Below the pieces are notes generated by a model, which was not told the DNA's origin, made no database searches, and was given only the letters and a program-made list of their open reading frames with translations. A stretch of DNA of 64,000 nucleotides from Sphingopyxis lindanitolerans (lineage in GTDB: Bacteria > Pseudomonadota > Alphaproteobacteria > Sphingomonadales > Sphingomonadaceae): the NCBI RefSeq assembly GCF_002993885.1, contig NZ_CM009578.1, forward strand, positions 2,393,751 to 2,457,750, given 5' to 3'. Shown piece by piece: positions 1 to 8,652 of the stretch. Both the position numbers and the translations under genes were made by a program. Each line of letters starts with the position of its first letter. The first letter of the stretch is position 1.

Positions 1-2
1 TC

Positions 3-776
3 GAATCCGACATCGCCCTCGCCAATCGCCTTGCCGACGCTGCCGGCGCCGCGATCCGGCCTTTCTTCCGCGCGGCTTACCAGCACGAGGCCAAGGCCGA
101 CGCTTCGCCGGTGACCGAGGCCGACCGCGCCGCCGAAGCCGCAATGCGGCGTCTGCTCGATGCCGAGGCGCCGCTCGACGGCATCATCGGCGAGGAATAT
201 GGCGCCGAGCGGCCCGAAGCGTCGCGCCAATGGGTGCTCGACCCGATCGATGGCACGGTCAGCTTCATGGCCGGGCGGCCGATCTTCGGGACGCTGATCG
301 CGCTGCTCCAGGACGGCTGGCCGCTGATTGGCATCATCGATCAGCCGATCGCCGGCGAGCGCTGGGTCGGTGCGACGGGGCGGCCGACCTTGCTCAGTGG
401 CAAACCCGCGGCGACGCGCGTCTGCCGCAGCCTTGCCGACGCGGTCCTCGCGACGACCGGCCCGCAATATTTTGCCGATCATGACGGCGATCATTTCATG
501 GCGCTCGCGGCGAAGACATCGCACGAGCGCATGGTCTTCGGCGGCGACTGTTATAATTACGGACTGCTCGCCAGCGGCCATATCGACCTGGTGGTCGAAG
601 CGGGGCTGAAGCTCCACGATTTCGCAGCACTGGTGCCGATCGTAGAGGGCGCGGGCGGGACGATGTGCGACTGGAACGGCGAGCCGCTGCACAGCGAGAG
701 CGACGGGCATGTCATCGCATTGGGCGATCCGGCGCGGCTCGAGGATGTGATTGAGGGGCTCGCCTGCCACCATTAG
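3..776 (+). CDS. hisN: Inositol-monophosphatase-family phosphatase, probable histidinol-phosphatase (5' end outside window)
   Basis: The reading frame is open from base 3 of the window, so the N-terminus lies upstream. The visible part shows the Mg-dependent IMPase fold: GEEYG (about 190-204, metal-binding Glu), DPIDGT (241-258, the two metal Asp residues) and a C-terminal HDFAAL motif (about 616-633) with the third Asp. In alphaproteobacteria this subfamily usually hydrolyses L-histidinol phosphate in histidine synthesis; inositol-1-phosphate or another small phosphoester cannot be excluded. A GFA-family gene follows on the same strand after 10 bases, which suggests cotranscription. Confidence 0.8.
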   Translation, partial: ESDIALANRLADAAGAAIRPFFRAAYQHEAKADASPVTEADRAAEAAMRRLLDAEAPLDGIIGEEYGAERPEASRQWVLDPIDGTVSFMAGRPIFGTLIALLQDGWPLIGIIDQPIAGERWVGATGRPTLLSGKPAATRVCRSLADAVLATTGPQYFADHDGDHFMALAAKTSHERMVFGGDCYNYGLLASGHIDLVVEAGLKLHDFAALVPIVEGAGGTMCDWNGEPLHSESDGHVIALGDPARLEDVIEGLACHH

Positions 777-786
777 GGAGAGAGAG

Positions 787-1137
787 ATGGCATTCAACGG
801 AAGCTGCCACTGCGGCGCGGTGACCTACACGGTCGAGGGCGATATCCCGACGACGGCGATGAGTTGCAACTGCTCGCACTGTCGGCGCAAGGGCTTCCTT
901 CTGGCTTTCGTGCCGATCGACCGGTTCCGGCTGACGAGCGGCACCGGCAAGCTCAAAACCTATCAATTCCACAAGCACAATATCGACCATCAATTCTGCA
1001 CCGACTGCGGGTGCCAGGGTTTCGCGATCGGCACCGGTCCCGACGGCGCGAAGATGGCGGCGGTCAACCTGCGCTGCGTCCCCGACGCCGACCTCGATTC
1101 GCTTACCATCCAGAAGGTCGACGGCGCGAGCTTCTGA
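787..1137 (+). CDS. GFA/CENP-V family zinc protein
   Basis: A protein of 116 residues that is essentially one GFA (glutathione-dependent formaldehyde-activating-like) domain. It carries the expected zinc cysteines: CHC at 7-9, CNCSHC at 27-32 and CTDCGC at 71-76. The start at 787 follows a good ribosome-binding site (AGGGAGAG). Members are often annotated as formaldehyde-glutathione adduct formers, but most have no demonstrated activity, so only the fold is assigned. It probably shares a transcript with the upstream phosphatase. Confidence 0.85.
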   Translation: MAFNGSCHCGAVTYTVEGDIPTTAMSCNCSHCRRKGFLLAFVPIDRFRLTSGTGKLKTYQFHKHNIDHQFCTDCGCQGFAIGTGPDGAKMAAVNLRCVPDADLDSLTIQKVDGASF

Positions 1138-1267
1138 AGCGCTTCGATGCTTGCATTTCGGCGCGAATCCCCCTAAGCGCGCCGCTTCGCACGATAGAGT
1201 TGCTGACCTGCCTGGCGACAAGGGCTGCCAGGGCCGGTCGATATCGTCGCTCAACAAGGAGACGAAA

Positions 1268-1471
1268 ATGCCCAAGCTGAAGACCAAGAGCGGTGTGAAG
1301 AAGCGCTTCAAATTCACCGCCTCGGGCAAGGTGAAGCACGGCGTTGCCGGCAAGCGCCACCGCCTGATTTCGCACAATAGCAAATATATCCGCACCAACC
1401 GCGGCACCAGCGTGCTCAGCGATTCGGACGTGGCCCATGTGCGCCTCTGGGCGCCCTACGGCCTGAAGTAA
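1268..1471 (+). CDS. rpmI: 50S ribosomal protein L35
   Basis: A 67-residue, strongly basic protein starting [15 protein letters not shown], the standard L35 N-terminus, with the conserved [12 protein letters not shown] stretch. It is a structural component of the large ribosomal subunit. AAGGAG lies just before the ATG. rplT follows after 13 bases, the usual rpmI-rplT order. The infC gene that often precedes rpmI is not here. Confidence 0.97.
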   Translation: MPKLKTKSGVKKRFKFTASGKVKHGVAGKRHRLISHNSKYIRTNRGTSVLSDSDVAHVRLWAPYGLK

Positions 1472-1484
1472 GGAGCGCTAGACC

Positions 1485-1865
1485 ATGTCACGCATCAAAC
1501 GCGGCACGACCACGCACGCCAAGCACAAGCGCATATTGGATCAGGCGAAGGGCTATTACGGCCGTCGCAAGAACACCATTCGCATCGCCAAGCAGGCGGT
1601 CGAAAAGGCCGGCCAATATGCCTATCGCGACCGCAAGGTAAAGAAGCGGACCTTCCGCGCCCTGTGGATCCAGCGCATCAACGCCGCGGTTCGCGCCGAA
1701 GGCCTGACCTATTCGCAGTTCATGCACGGCGTGAAGCTGGCCGGGATCCAACTCGACCGCAAGGTCATGGCCGATCTCGCGATGAACGAAGGCGGCGTCT
1801 TCACCACGATCATCGCGCAGGCGAAAACGGTCCTGAGCGACGTCGAAGGTTCCAAGGCGGCCTGA
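1485..1865 (+). CDS. rplT: 50S ribosomal protein L20
   Basis: A 126-residue protein with the L20 signature: MSRIKRGTT start, the [20 protein letters not shown] region and the [21 protein letters not shown] core. It binds 23S rRNA early in large-subunit assembly and in many bacteria represses its own operon. It is cotranscribed with rpmI and closed by a strong terminator. pheS-pheT, which commonly follow rplT, are absent; the accessory island begins here instead. Confidence 0.97.
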   Translation: MSRIKRGTTTHAKHKRILDQAKGYYGRRKNTIRIAKQAVEKAGQYAYRDRKVKKRTFRALWIQRINAAVRAEGLTYSQFMHGVKLAGIQLDRKVMADLAMNEGGVFTTIIAQAKTVLSDVEGSKAA

Positions 1866-1888
1866 GCCCCTCGGCCTATCGCCAAAGC

Positions 1889-1922
1889 AAAAGGGCGGTC
1901 CCTCGCGGGGCCGCCCTTTTTC
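1889..1922 (+). terminator. Intrinsic terminator of rpmI-rplT
   Basis: A 14-bp stem (AAAAGGGCGGTCCC at 1889-1902 with GGGGCCGCCCTTTT at 1907-1920, one G-U pair) and a 4-base loop, ending in a T run. It lies 23 bases after the rplT stop. Confidence 0.9.
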
Positions 1923-2585
1923 GTATCCGGCAAACAGGAACGGCACGAAGGTTTCCCTTCGCGCCGTTCCGACAATGGTTCGATTGGATACCATCGCCCC
2001 CCTCCCGCCGAGCCGGATCGCTGTGGGTCGCAGAAAGCTTGCGGCCGACGGAAGTGTCTCTGTGGCCCAACCTATGGCGTCGCACAGGTCCAAAATATTG
2101 TATAAACCCGACAACTGCCACGCTTGGGTATTTGATTCCGGCATTTGATATAAAGGTCGTCCGAAACGTCGGGCGGCCGCGATCCCCTTCGCACGACCCT
2201 GGGGATTTCACTCGATCTCGGCAAGATCCGCTCCCACGTCATAGGCTTCGCCAACTGGCTTGATGATCCGCAATCTGTCGCTGGCCGGCGCTCCACTGCG
2301 GTCGTCGACGTGTCGCTTTCAAGCGTAAACGGGGTAGGGGGCTTCGGCGATGAGGGGCCCGAATTTGGAGCAACGTCTGAAGCCCAAAATCCGGGTTCGT
2401 CGATCCGTCCACTGGGGTGGACATCGACGGGAAAGTTGTATCTACTCACAGACATCAAAGCGGCGCCGTTGGAGAATAGCCGATTACAAAGCAGGCGGGG
2501 CACGCTCGATGAACGATTGGGGGCGCAACTGGTTTGGCGCAGGACCGATCGAAATAAGCGCATGACTCAATTCAGGGACATATTG
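1923..2585. other. Gene-free left border of the island
   Basis: About 660 bases between the rplT terminator and the first MFS gene. Base composition shifts from GC-rich to mixed. The frame of the MFS gene is open from about 2200 but has no recognisable protein motif upstream of 2562, so I do not call a gene; an eroded coding fragment is possible. A TTGTAT-type operator-like site is at 2098-2115. No copy of the tRNA-Glu 3' end was found here. Confidence 0.5.
2098..2115 (+). promoter_or_regulatory. Weak copy of the island operator motif
   Basis: TTGTATAAACCCGACAAC shares the TTGTAT half and the trailing GAC with the other island sites, but the middle differs and it lies about 490 bases before the MFS gene. 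It is the weakest member of the set. Confidence 0.25.
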
Positions 2586-4001
2586 ATGGCTGAAAATATC
2601 TTGGATGAACGACCCGATGCGGAACGTAAGGTGCTGGGTGTCGGGCTTCCGGCCGTGGGTTGGGCGCTCGCGGAGGCTGGCCGTATTCCTTATGTCGCGC
2701 TGATCTCGATCAGCGTCTTTGTTCCCTATTTCGCGACGCAGGTGGTGGGCGATCCTGTTAGAGGTCAGGCCATCGTGGCGGTAATGGGAACCATCGCGGG
2801 GTTGATTGCCGGGTTCACGGCGCCGCTGCTCGGCGCGACGCTGGACGCGCTGGGGCCGCGCAAACCCTGGATTGCGCTGGGTACGGCCCTCCAGGCCGTC
2901 CTGCTGTGCACCCTGTGGTGGGCGCTGCCGAATGGCGCTGGGCTTTCGGTGCCAGCTCTGGTCATCGCGCTCGCGCTGATCAAAGTACTCTACGCCTATA
3001 CGGAGGTGCTGCATAATTCGATGATGCCGTTTCAGGCGGACCGGCGGACGATCCACCGCGTCTCCGCGCTTGGAATGGCGGTCGGAAGCCTGTCGGGCGT
3101 GCTGATCATGAGCTTCGTGCTCATTGCCTTCTCGCTCCCCGGGCGGGTGGACTGGTCCTGGGTGCCGACGGTGCCGCTGTTCGGTCTCGATCAATCACGG
3201 TTCGAGCAAGCCCGTATTACGGGGCCGCTCGCTGGCGGACTGCTTTTCCTCGCCATATTGCCGCTGCTTTGGCTGGCCAAGGATGCGCCCAAAGCGCAGA
3301 CAAGATTTCTCGATGCCATAGGTCATGGCGCGCGATATCTGGTTCATTTGCCGACGAAATTGAAGGGCAATCGCGATGGCGCGCTCTTTTTGATTTTTCG
3401 GATGATTTTCGCCGATGGCGCGGTCGCGCTGGTGATCTTCGGCGGTGTCTATGCGGCAGGCGTGATGCACTGGGGTGGTGTTCAGTTGCTCATCATTGGC
3501 ATCATGCGGATGTTCTGCGCTGCTCTGGGCAGCATGGTGGCTGGCTGGCTGGACGGGCGATTTGGTTGCAAGCGCGCGGTCCAGATACAGCTTTTCGGGA
3601 TGATCCTGCTGGTGATTGCGATGATCGGGACGACGCCCACCCAGATACTGTATTTCTGGAGCTACACCGGGCCGGGCGCCGTTGACAATGCGTTGTTCTC
3701 CGGTCCGCCCGAGTGGGTGTTCCTCGGCATTGTCGTCGCCATCGCCTTCGTGTCGCTCGGCCTGCAATCTTCCAGTCGCAGCTTCCTGTCGCGAATATCC
3801 CCGCCGGACCAGACCGGAGCCTATTTCGGCCTCTATGCGCTGACCGGCAGCGCAACGTCATGGCTCGGGCCGCTGGCCGTGGGACTCGCCACCGAATATT
3901 TCGGAACCCAGCAGGCCGGGATGGTCCCGATTGTGGCCTTCCTCATCGTCGGGCTGGCAGGGCTGTTCCTCATCCGCTCGCGCGTCGATGGCAGCGACTA
4001 G
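2586..4001 (+). CDS. MFS transporter, Atg22/UMF1-like
   Basis: About 471 residues with roughly 12 hydrophobic segments. The C-terminal half has the stretch SSSRSFLSRISPPDQTGAYF followed by FGLYALTGSATSWLGPL, which is like the Atg22 (vacuole effluxer-like) branch of the MFS. The N-terminal half has a loop ALGPRKPW between TM2 and TM3 that resembles MFS motif A. I chose the ATG at 2586 because AGGGA precedes it by about 7 bases; ATG 2562 is an alternative. Substrate unknown; amino acids or small acids are plausible. The gene is 23 bases upstream of a ThDP enzyme on the same strand, so the two probably form an operon. Confidence 0.75.
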   Translation: MAENILDERPDAERKVLGVGLPAVGWALAEAGRIPYVALISISVFVPYFATQVVGDPVRGQAIVAVMGTIAGLIAGFTAPLLGATLDALGPRKPWIALGTALQAVLLCTLWWALPNGAGLSVPALVIALALIKVLYAYTEVLHNSMMPFQADRRTIHRVSALGMAVGSLSGVLIMSFVLIAFSLPGRVDWSWVPTVPLFGLDQSRFEQARITGPLAGGLLFLAILPLLWLAKDAPKAQTRFLDAIGHGARYLVHLPTKLKGNRDGALFLIFRMIFADGAVALVIFGGVYAAGVMHWGGVQLLIIGIMRMFCAALGSMVAGWLDGRFGCKRAVQIQLFGMILLVIAMIGTTPTQILYFWSYTGPGAVDNALFSGPPEWVFLGIVVAIAFVSLGLQSSSRSFLSRISPPDQTGAYFGLYALTGSATSWLGPLAVGLATEYFGTQQAGMVPIVAFLIVGLAGLFLIRSRVDGSD

Positions 4002-4024
4002 GCAAAGCGGGCAGGGGTGATGAT

Positions 4025-5746
4025 GTGAGTATAGATATGATCTCAGGCGGCGAAGCCATGGCTGCCGAATGCGCACGCCAAGCCGTGCGGACGGTCTTTG
4101 CGCTTTCGGGCGCCGCGCATGCGCAGTTGTTGCAGGCGTTGGCGAAGAATGGCGTTCGCGTCGTTTCGACCCGGCATGAGACCGGCACCGTGTGCGCTGC
4201 CGATGGCTATGCGCGGATTGCCCGCAAGCCCGGACTGGCGCTTATCAAGGAAGAGCAGGGATTGGCCAACGCCGTGACCGGCATTCTCACCGCCCAAAAA
4301 GCGGGAACACCCGTGGTGATATTGGTGGGCTGCCGTCCCGCCAGCGCGACCGAGGTGCATCATGAAGGCGAGGATGATCCGCTTGCGATGGTACGGCCTA
4401 TGGCCAAATGGGTGCATATGGCGCCCAACCCCGAGCGGATGGCAGCATTTCTCGCCGAAGCCTTTCATCAGGCAAGCACTGGCCGACCCGGCGTCGCCAT
4501 ATTGGGTATCCGTCAAGAGTTCGGCCGTGCCATGGTGTCGGCGGCCGCGCCCCATCCCATGTCGGCGCCCGCGTCGCCGCCAGCGCCCGAAGCGACCGCC
4601 ATCGCTGCCGCCGCCGCGGCATTGTGCCACGCTCAACGCCCGATGATCCTGGCCGGAGGCGGTGCGTACCGCGCCGATGCCGGGCCTGCGCTGCGCCGAC
4701 TGGCGGCGCGGCTGGGTGCTCCGGTCCTGGGCCATGCGCAGGGCCGGGGCCTGGTCCCGGAAGACGATATGTTGGGCTTCGGCTGGCCACTGGCACAGGT
4801 GGCGGCGCGCGAGGCCGATGTGGTGCTATGCGTGGGCATGCGGCTGGGCCAGCGCTTCAATCATGGTTTGGCGCCGCGCTTTTCGCCCGATGCCCTGTTC
4901 ATCCAGATCGATACCGTGGCCGAGGAGTTCGGGCGGGGGCGGCCGATTGACATTCCCATCGTCGCCGATGCGCGGCTCGGCACAGAAGCGCTCTGCGAGG
5001 CCCTGGGCGACGGAAAGCCGCGCGATGCGGGCTGGGTGCGACACGCCATGGCCGCGCGGCTTGCGCGGCTTGCCGAGCTGGAAGCCGAAGGGAACGGGCC
5101 CATCCACCCGCTCACATTGTGCCGCAGGCTGATGGACCGATGGCCGGAAGATGCGATCTATGTGGGCGATGGCGCGGACATCCAAAACTGGATGTTGGGG
5201 ACGCTGCGTCTGCCGCGCGGCGGCGCTTTTATCGATCATTATCCGTTCGGGTCCATGGGCGTGGGGACACCGCTTGCCCTCGGCGCGTCGGCGGCGGCGC
5301 GCGAGGTTGCCGAGTTGACCGATGCACCCCCGCGCCCGGTCATTTTGGTTACCGGCGACGGCTCTTTCGGCTTCTACTGTGCTGAGCTGAACAGCGCGAA
5401 GCTCGCGGACTTGCAGCTGGCCGTGGTCGTTTCAAACGACGGCGCATGGGGCACCGAAAAGCATGGACACATCAAATTGTTCAACGATTCCTATAATTGC
5501 GAACTGGGGCAGGCGGATTACCATCTGATTGCGCATGCCTTTGATTGTGGGGGTGAGCGGGTGGATGAGAGCGGCGACATCGCCGGCGCGATCGACCGCA
5601 TGCTTGCAGCAAAGCTGCCTTATGTTCTGAATGTGCTGACAGATCCCATGGCCGGAGCGGCGCGCAAGACCGACCCACGCGTCGTCACCGTGGCCTTTGA
5701 AGATATCGTCCAACCCGACGGCTCATCCTCCTCCGCCGTGCTTTAA
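4025..5746 (+). CDS. Thiamine-diphosphate enzyme of the acetolactate synthase / oxalyl-CoA decarboxylase superfamily
   Basis: About 573 residues with the three-domain layout of ThDP enzymes. The N-terminal PYR domain contains the cofactor-activating Glu (RHE, residue about 52); a Rossmann-like middle domain follows; the C-terminal PP domain has the metal/ThDP motif GDGSF (residue about 444) ending in VVSNDGAWG. Such enzymes decarboxylate 2-keto acids or acyl-CoAs or ligate the resulting carbanion; the substrate cannot be read from sequence. The GTG start at 4025 has AGGGGT 7 bases upstream; ATG 4037 is the alternative. It is too divergent, and wrongly placed, to be the biosynthetic IlvB, and no IlvN subunit is nearby. 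Confidence 0.8.
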   Translation: MSIDMISGGEAMAAECARQAVRTVFALSGAAHAQLLQALAKNGVRVVSTRHETGTVCAADGYARIARKPGLALIKEEQGLANAVTGILTAQKAGTPVVILVGCRPASATEVHHEGEDDPLAMVRPMAKWVHMAPNPERMAAFLAEAFHQASTGRPGVAILGIRQEFGRAMVSAAAPHPMSAPASPPAPEATAIAAAAAALCHAQRPMILAGGGAYRADAGPALRRLAARLGAPVLGHAQGRGLVPEDDMLGFGWPLAQVAAREADVVLCVGMRLGQRFNHGLAPRFSPDALFIQIDTVAEEFGRGRPIDIPIVADARLGTEALCEALGDGKPRDAGWVRHAMAARLARLAELEAEGNGPIHPLTLCRRLMDRWPEDAIYVGDGADIQNWMLGTLRLPRGGAFIDHYPFGSMGVGTPLALGASAAAREVAELTDAPPRPVILVTGDGSFGFYCAELNSAKLADLQLAVVVSNDGAWGTEKHGHIKLFNDSYNCELGQADYHLIAHAFDCGGERVDESGDIAGAIDRMLAAKLPYVLNVLTDPMAGAARKTDPRVVTVAFEDIVQPDGSSSSAVL

Positions 5747-5835
5747 TGGAGCGCGACTGGGGGGTGTTCGGACGATGCTGGCTGCACGGGCTTCGGCACC
5801 GGCTGATCCTTAGCTCTTCAGGTCGTTGGCAGGCT

Positions 5836-6519
5836 TCACCAGGGCAATTCATCCCCATTGAAGCGCAGGAAGCGGCGACCGTCCTCTGGCGTCATGGCCT
5901 CGATATACGCCGCCAGCCCGTCACCACTCTCCCGTGCCGGGATCTTTGGAACCGGCAGTGCCTGCGTCAGATCGGTATCTACAAAGCCTGGGCTTACCAC
6001 CGCCACCGTCACACCTTGCTGCGCCAGGTCGGCCCCGATAGAACGCATGGCCATATTCAGCGCGGCCTTGCTGGTCCGATAGAAATAATTTCCGCCCCCA
6101 GCGCGAGTGATCGATCCCAGACTGCTTGAAATGGCGACTGCCTTACGCCCCTCGCCACGCAAAAGATGCGGCAGGAAAGCCTCCAGAACCGCCACAGGTG
6201 CGAGCAGATTGATGTCCAGAACCCGCCGCCAGGCGGCATAGTCCAGATGGCCAATGCGGGTATCGCGATACGCGATGCCGGCATTATTCACCAGAATGTC
6301 GATCGCCCTGTCGGCAAGGGAGTCGGCGCAGTGCGCGATGCTGGCGGGGTCGCCGACGTCCAGGGCATGAATCTCCAACACGCCTTCCAGCGCCTGCAGA
6401 TCGTGCGCATTGTCCGGGTCGCGGCAAGTTGCGATGACATGGTGGCCGCGGCGCAAAAACGCCCGGCTGATTTCAAAGCCGATCCCACGACTTGCGCCCG
6501 TCACCAATATCGTGGTCAA
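5836..6519 (-). CDS. Short-chain dehydrogenase/reductase
   Basis: A 227-residue classical SDR: TGASRGIG at residues 7-14 (NAD(P) binding), NNAG near residue 78, then the catalytic Ser (ISSSLGS) and YRTSK (Tyr-x-x-x-Lys). The RDP after the second strand and the missing acidic residue suggest NADP(H) preference, but this is weak. It faces the ThDP gene tail to tail and is divergent from the nitrilase gene, with an operator-like site between them. It would interconvert an alcohol and a carbonyl in the island pathway. Confidence 0.88.
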   Translation of the reverse strand: MTTILVTGASRGIGFEISRAFLRRGHHVIATCRDPDNAHDLQALEGVLEIHALDVGDPASIAHCADSLADRAIDILVNNAGIAYRDTRIGHLDYAAWRRVLDINLLAPVAVLEAFLPHLLRGEGRKAVAISSSLGSITRAGGGNYFYRTSKAALNMAMRSIGADLAQQGVTVAVVSPGFVDTDLTQALPVPKIPARESGDGLAAYIEAMTPEDGRRFLRFNGDELPW

Positions 6520-6542
6520 AACTTTCCCCTTCCATCCGTCAG

Positions 6543-6560
6543 TTGTATCTATATACAGTC
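6543..6560. promoter_or_regulatory. Operator-like palindrome between SDR and nitrilase genes
   Basis: TTGTATCTATATACAGTC contains the inverted repeat TGTAT-CTAT-ATACA, the kind of short AT-rich palindrome bound by GntR/HutC regulators. It lies in the 93-base divergent gap, 24 bases before the SDR start and 53 before the nitrilase start. Related sites occur at 11618, 21943, 24999, 33660, 33691 and 36133. Confidence 0.5.
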
Positions 6561-6612
6561 ATCTTAAATTCCCTAATATCTTTTTATATCGTGTCTGAAG
6601 GAGCGCGCGCCG

Positions 6613-8607
6613 ATGATTACACTTGTGCAGGAGCCATGGCTCGCATCGCAGATCGACGATTTGACGCGTGTTGTCGCGATGGCCTGCTCAGCCGATGTTC
6701 CGGGCACGGATCGGCTCCTCCTCCTGCCACTCGCCCAGCCGGAAGCCGGTATCGACGCCGCGGCTGCGCTGGCTGCATTGTCTGCCCTCGCGTGCAACGC
6801 CGGTGTCCATCTGGCGGGCGCTACACGCTGGATGGTAGGCGACGTGGCTCGAACCGAAGGCTTCCTGATCGCTCCCGATGGCGCCATCCTGCTTCGTGTT
6901 GGCAAGACTCTGCCGGACCTTGTTGCGGGCTATGGCGAAGCCGATGTCGATCTGGGGCGTCTACGTGATTTTCCGGTCGTCGTCACGCCATTTGGCAAGA
7001 TCGGGCTGTTGGTTGGAGAGGATATCCTCTCGCCACATCTGGCGCGGATGACCGCCCAGGTCGGCGGAGAAATCATTCTGAACCCGGCTGTTGAACGGAG
7101 CGACATGTTTTTTGAAGCGCGGCAAAAGGCGCGTGCTTCACGGGCCTATGAAAATCTTTGTCTTGTCCTTTGCGCTTCGCCAAGCCGGGCGGAAACGGCT
7201 GAACTAGGCTGCGAACGCTTGCCCAGCGCCACCGCGGCCTATGACCCTGCCGGTCTCGCCATCGCTGCATCACGCGGTGATGAGAGCTTCGTGACGCTGG
7301 ACCCGGATGTGCAATCGGTGCGCCGTCGCCGCAACGAAACCTATGCCAATTTCCCGGTGGTCGTGCGCACCGGTCTTTATGCTGGCGGATATTCGCGCTT
7401 TGCCGCAGCCGAGCATGGGCCCATCCAGAGCCGGACAGCCTGGCGCGAGGAAGGCATGCGCCGGGTCGCAGCCCAGCCGCGTTCCAGCATCGAGGGGCGG
7501 CTGGATCGCTATGATGTCGTGCTGGGACAAATGGACCTCATGTCGGTCCATGATCTGGGTGAACGCGACGCGGTTCTCGATCATAACGTCGAGCGGGCTA
7601 TCGCGCTCGTGCGCGGCATGGCGCGTTCGCCCTCGGTGAAGCTCGTCGTTTTTCCCGAATTCTTCATGCAGGGCGTCGTGACAGGTCGGCCGCTCGATTA
7701 TTGGCTGAAAGTCAGCGTGCGCATCGACGGGCCGGAGATGGCCAAGCTGCAAGCCTTCGCGCGTGACAGTTCGGTGTTCGTTTCGGGCATGGTCTATGAG
7801 TTCGATCCCGAATGGCCCGAACGCTATTTCAACACCGCGTTCATCATCGATGATTCAGGAAATCTCATCCACCGCTACCGCAAAATCCATGGTGCCGACA
7901 CCGGCCTGCTCTCGCTCACGACACCGGGGAATATCTATACCGATTATGTTGCGCGGGACGGCTATGATGCGCTGTTCCCCGTTGCCGACACGAAGATCGG
8001 AAAGCTGGGAACCGTGGTCTGCTACGACATGAACTTTCCAGAAACGGCGCGCGAACTGGCGCGGCGCGGCGCGGAAGTCATCATCCATCCGACGTCGGAA
8101 CCGCATAATGCCCGCCGCCATGGTTGGGATATCGGCCGCCGCACGCGCGCGTTCGAGAATCTGGCCTATGTCATCTCCTGCGGCACGGGTGGTCAGTATG
8201 TGGCGCCGGGCGACGCTGTCCCATCGCCCGCCAAACGCGGGCATTCCAAAATTGTGCGGTTCGATGGTCGCCTGGAAGCGGTTGCCGATGGCCCCGGCCA
8301 TCTGCCGCTGATGGGGCCGGTCGACCTCGGCTCGCTTCGCCACGCGCGGTCCGACGCGCGCCGCAACCTTCTGGTCTGGGACGAGCCATCCGCTTATGCC
8401 GCCGCCTATGCCGCCGCCGGCCAGCGCGGCTACCCCCTCGACATGTGGCTCGACACACCGATGCGCGAAGCCCGTCAAGGGCTGGACGTGACGCGCAAAG
8501 TCATCCGTCGCTACTTCGACACCGGCGTCTTTACGGAGCCCGAAGGCGTGCCGGTAGCCGAGCAGGACATGGGATCCATGTATGGCGCGGTAGAGAAAGC
8601 AAAATAG
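6613..8607 (+). CDS. Tandem carbon-nitrogen hydrolase (nitrilase superfamily) with an inactive N-terminal domain
   Basis: 664 residues, about twice a normal nitrilase. The C-terminal half (about 305-600) has a complete triad: Glu349 in FPEFF, Lys424 in YRKIHG and Cys470 in VVCYDMNFPE. The N-terminal half (about 1-270) is also nitrilase-like but degenerate: the Glu position is Leu (LLLPLAQ, about 40), a Lys remains (RVGKTLPD, 98) and the Cys is Gly (LLVGEDI, 135). The active half should be a cytoplasmic amidase or nitrilase; the dead half may shape substrate binding or assembly. AAGGAG precedes the ATG by about 10 bases. A 45-residue insertion separates Lys and Cys. It is transcribed alone, divergent from the SDR. 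Confidence 0.85.
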   Translation: MITLVQEPWLASQIDDLTRVVAMACSADVPGTDRLLLLPLAQPEAGIDAAAALAALSALACNAGVHLAGATRWMVGDVARTEGFLIAPDGAILLRVGKTLPDLVAGYGEADVDLGRLRDFPVVVTPFGKIGLLVGEDILSPHLARMTAQVGGEIILNPAVERSDMFFEARQKARASRAYENLCLVLCASPSRAETAELGCERLPSATAAYDPAGLAIAASRGDESFVTLDPDVQSVRRRRNETYANFPVVVRTGLYAGGYSRFAAAEHGPIQSRTAWREEGMRRVAAQPRSSIEGRLDRYDVVLGQMDLMSVHDLGERDAVLDHNVERAIALVRGMARSPSVKLVVFPEFFMQGVVTGRPLDYWLKVSVRIDGPEMAKLQAFARDSSVFVSGMVYEFDPEWPERYFNTAFIIDDSGNLIHRYRKIHGADTGLLSLTTPGNIYTDYVARDGYDALFPVADTKIGKLGTVVCYDMNFPETARELARRGAEVIIHPTSEPHNARRHGWDIGRRTRAFENLAYVISCGTGGQYVAPGDAVPSPAKRGHSKIVRFDGRLEAVADGPGHLPLMGPVDLGSLRHARSDARRNLLVWDEPSAYAAAYAAAGQRGYPLDMWLDTPMREARQGLDVTRKVIRRYFDTGVFTEPEGVPVAEQDMGSMYGAVEKAK

Positions 8608-8612
8608 CCGAA

Positions 8613-8648
8613 ATGCGCGCGCCGCCAGAGCCTCGGCGGCGCGCGCAT
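8613..8648. terminator. Bidirectional hairpin between convergent genes
   Basis: A perfect 14-bp inverted repeat, ATGCGCGCGCCGCC (8613-8626) and its complement (8635-8648), with an 8-base loop. It lies between the ends of the nitrilase gene (+) and the monooxygenase gene (-). There is no long T run, so it may act as a factor-assisted terminator or a 3'-end protector. Confidence 0.6.
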
Positions 8649-8652
8649 GATG

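Noticed and set aside
1923..2560. att repeat of the tRNA-Glu 3' end at the left island border
   Set aside because: I compared the last 28 bases of the tRNA gene with the border and found no similar stretch.
2310..2585. N-terminal extension of the first MFS protein
   Set aside because: No hydrophobic or conserved residues upstream of 2562-2586 and no ribosome-binding site at 2310.
3713..4024. N-terminal extension of the ThDP enzyme
   Set aside because: It lies out of frame inside the MFS gene and has no ThDP-family residues.
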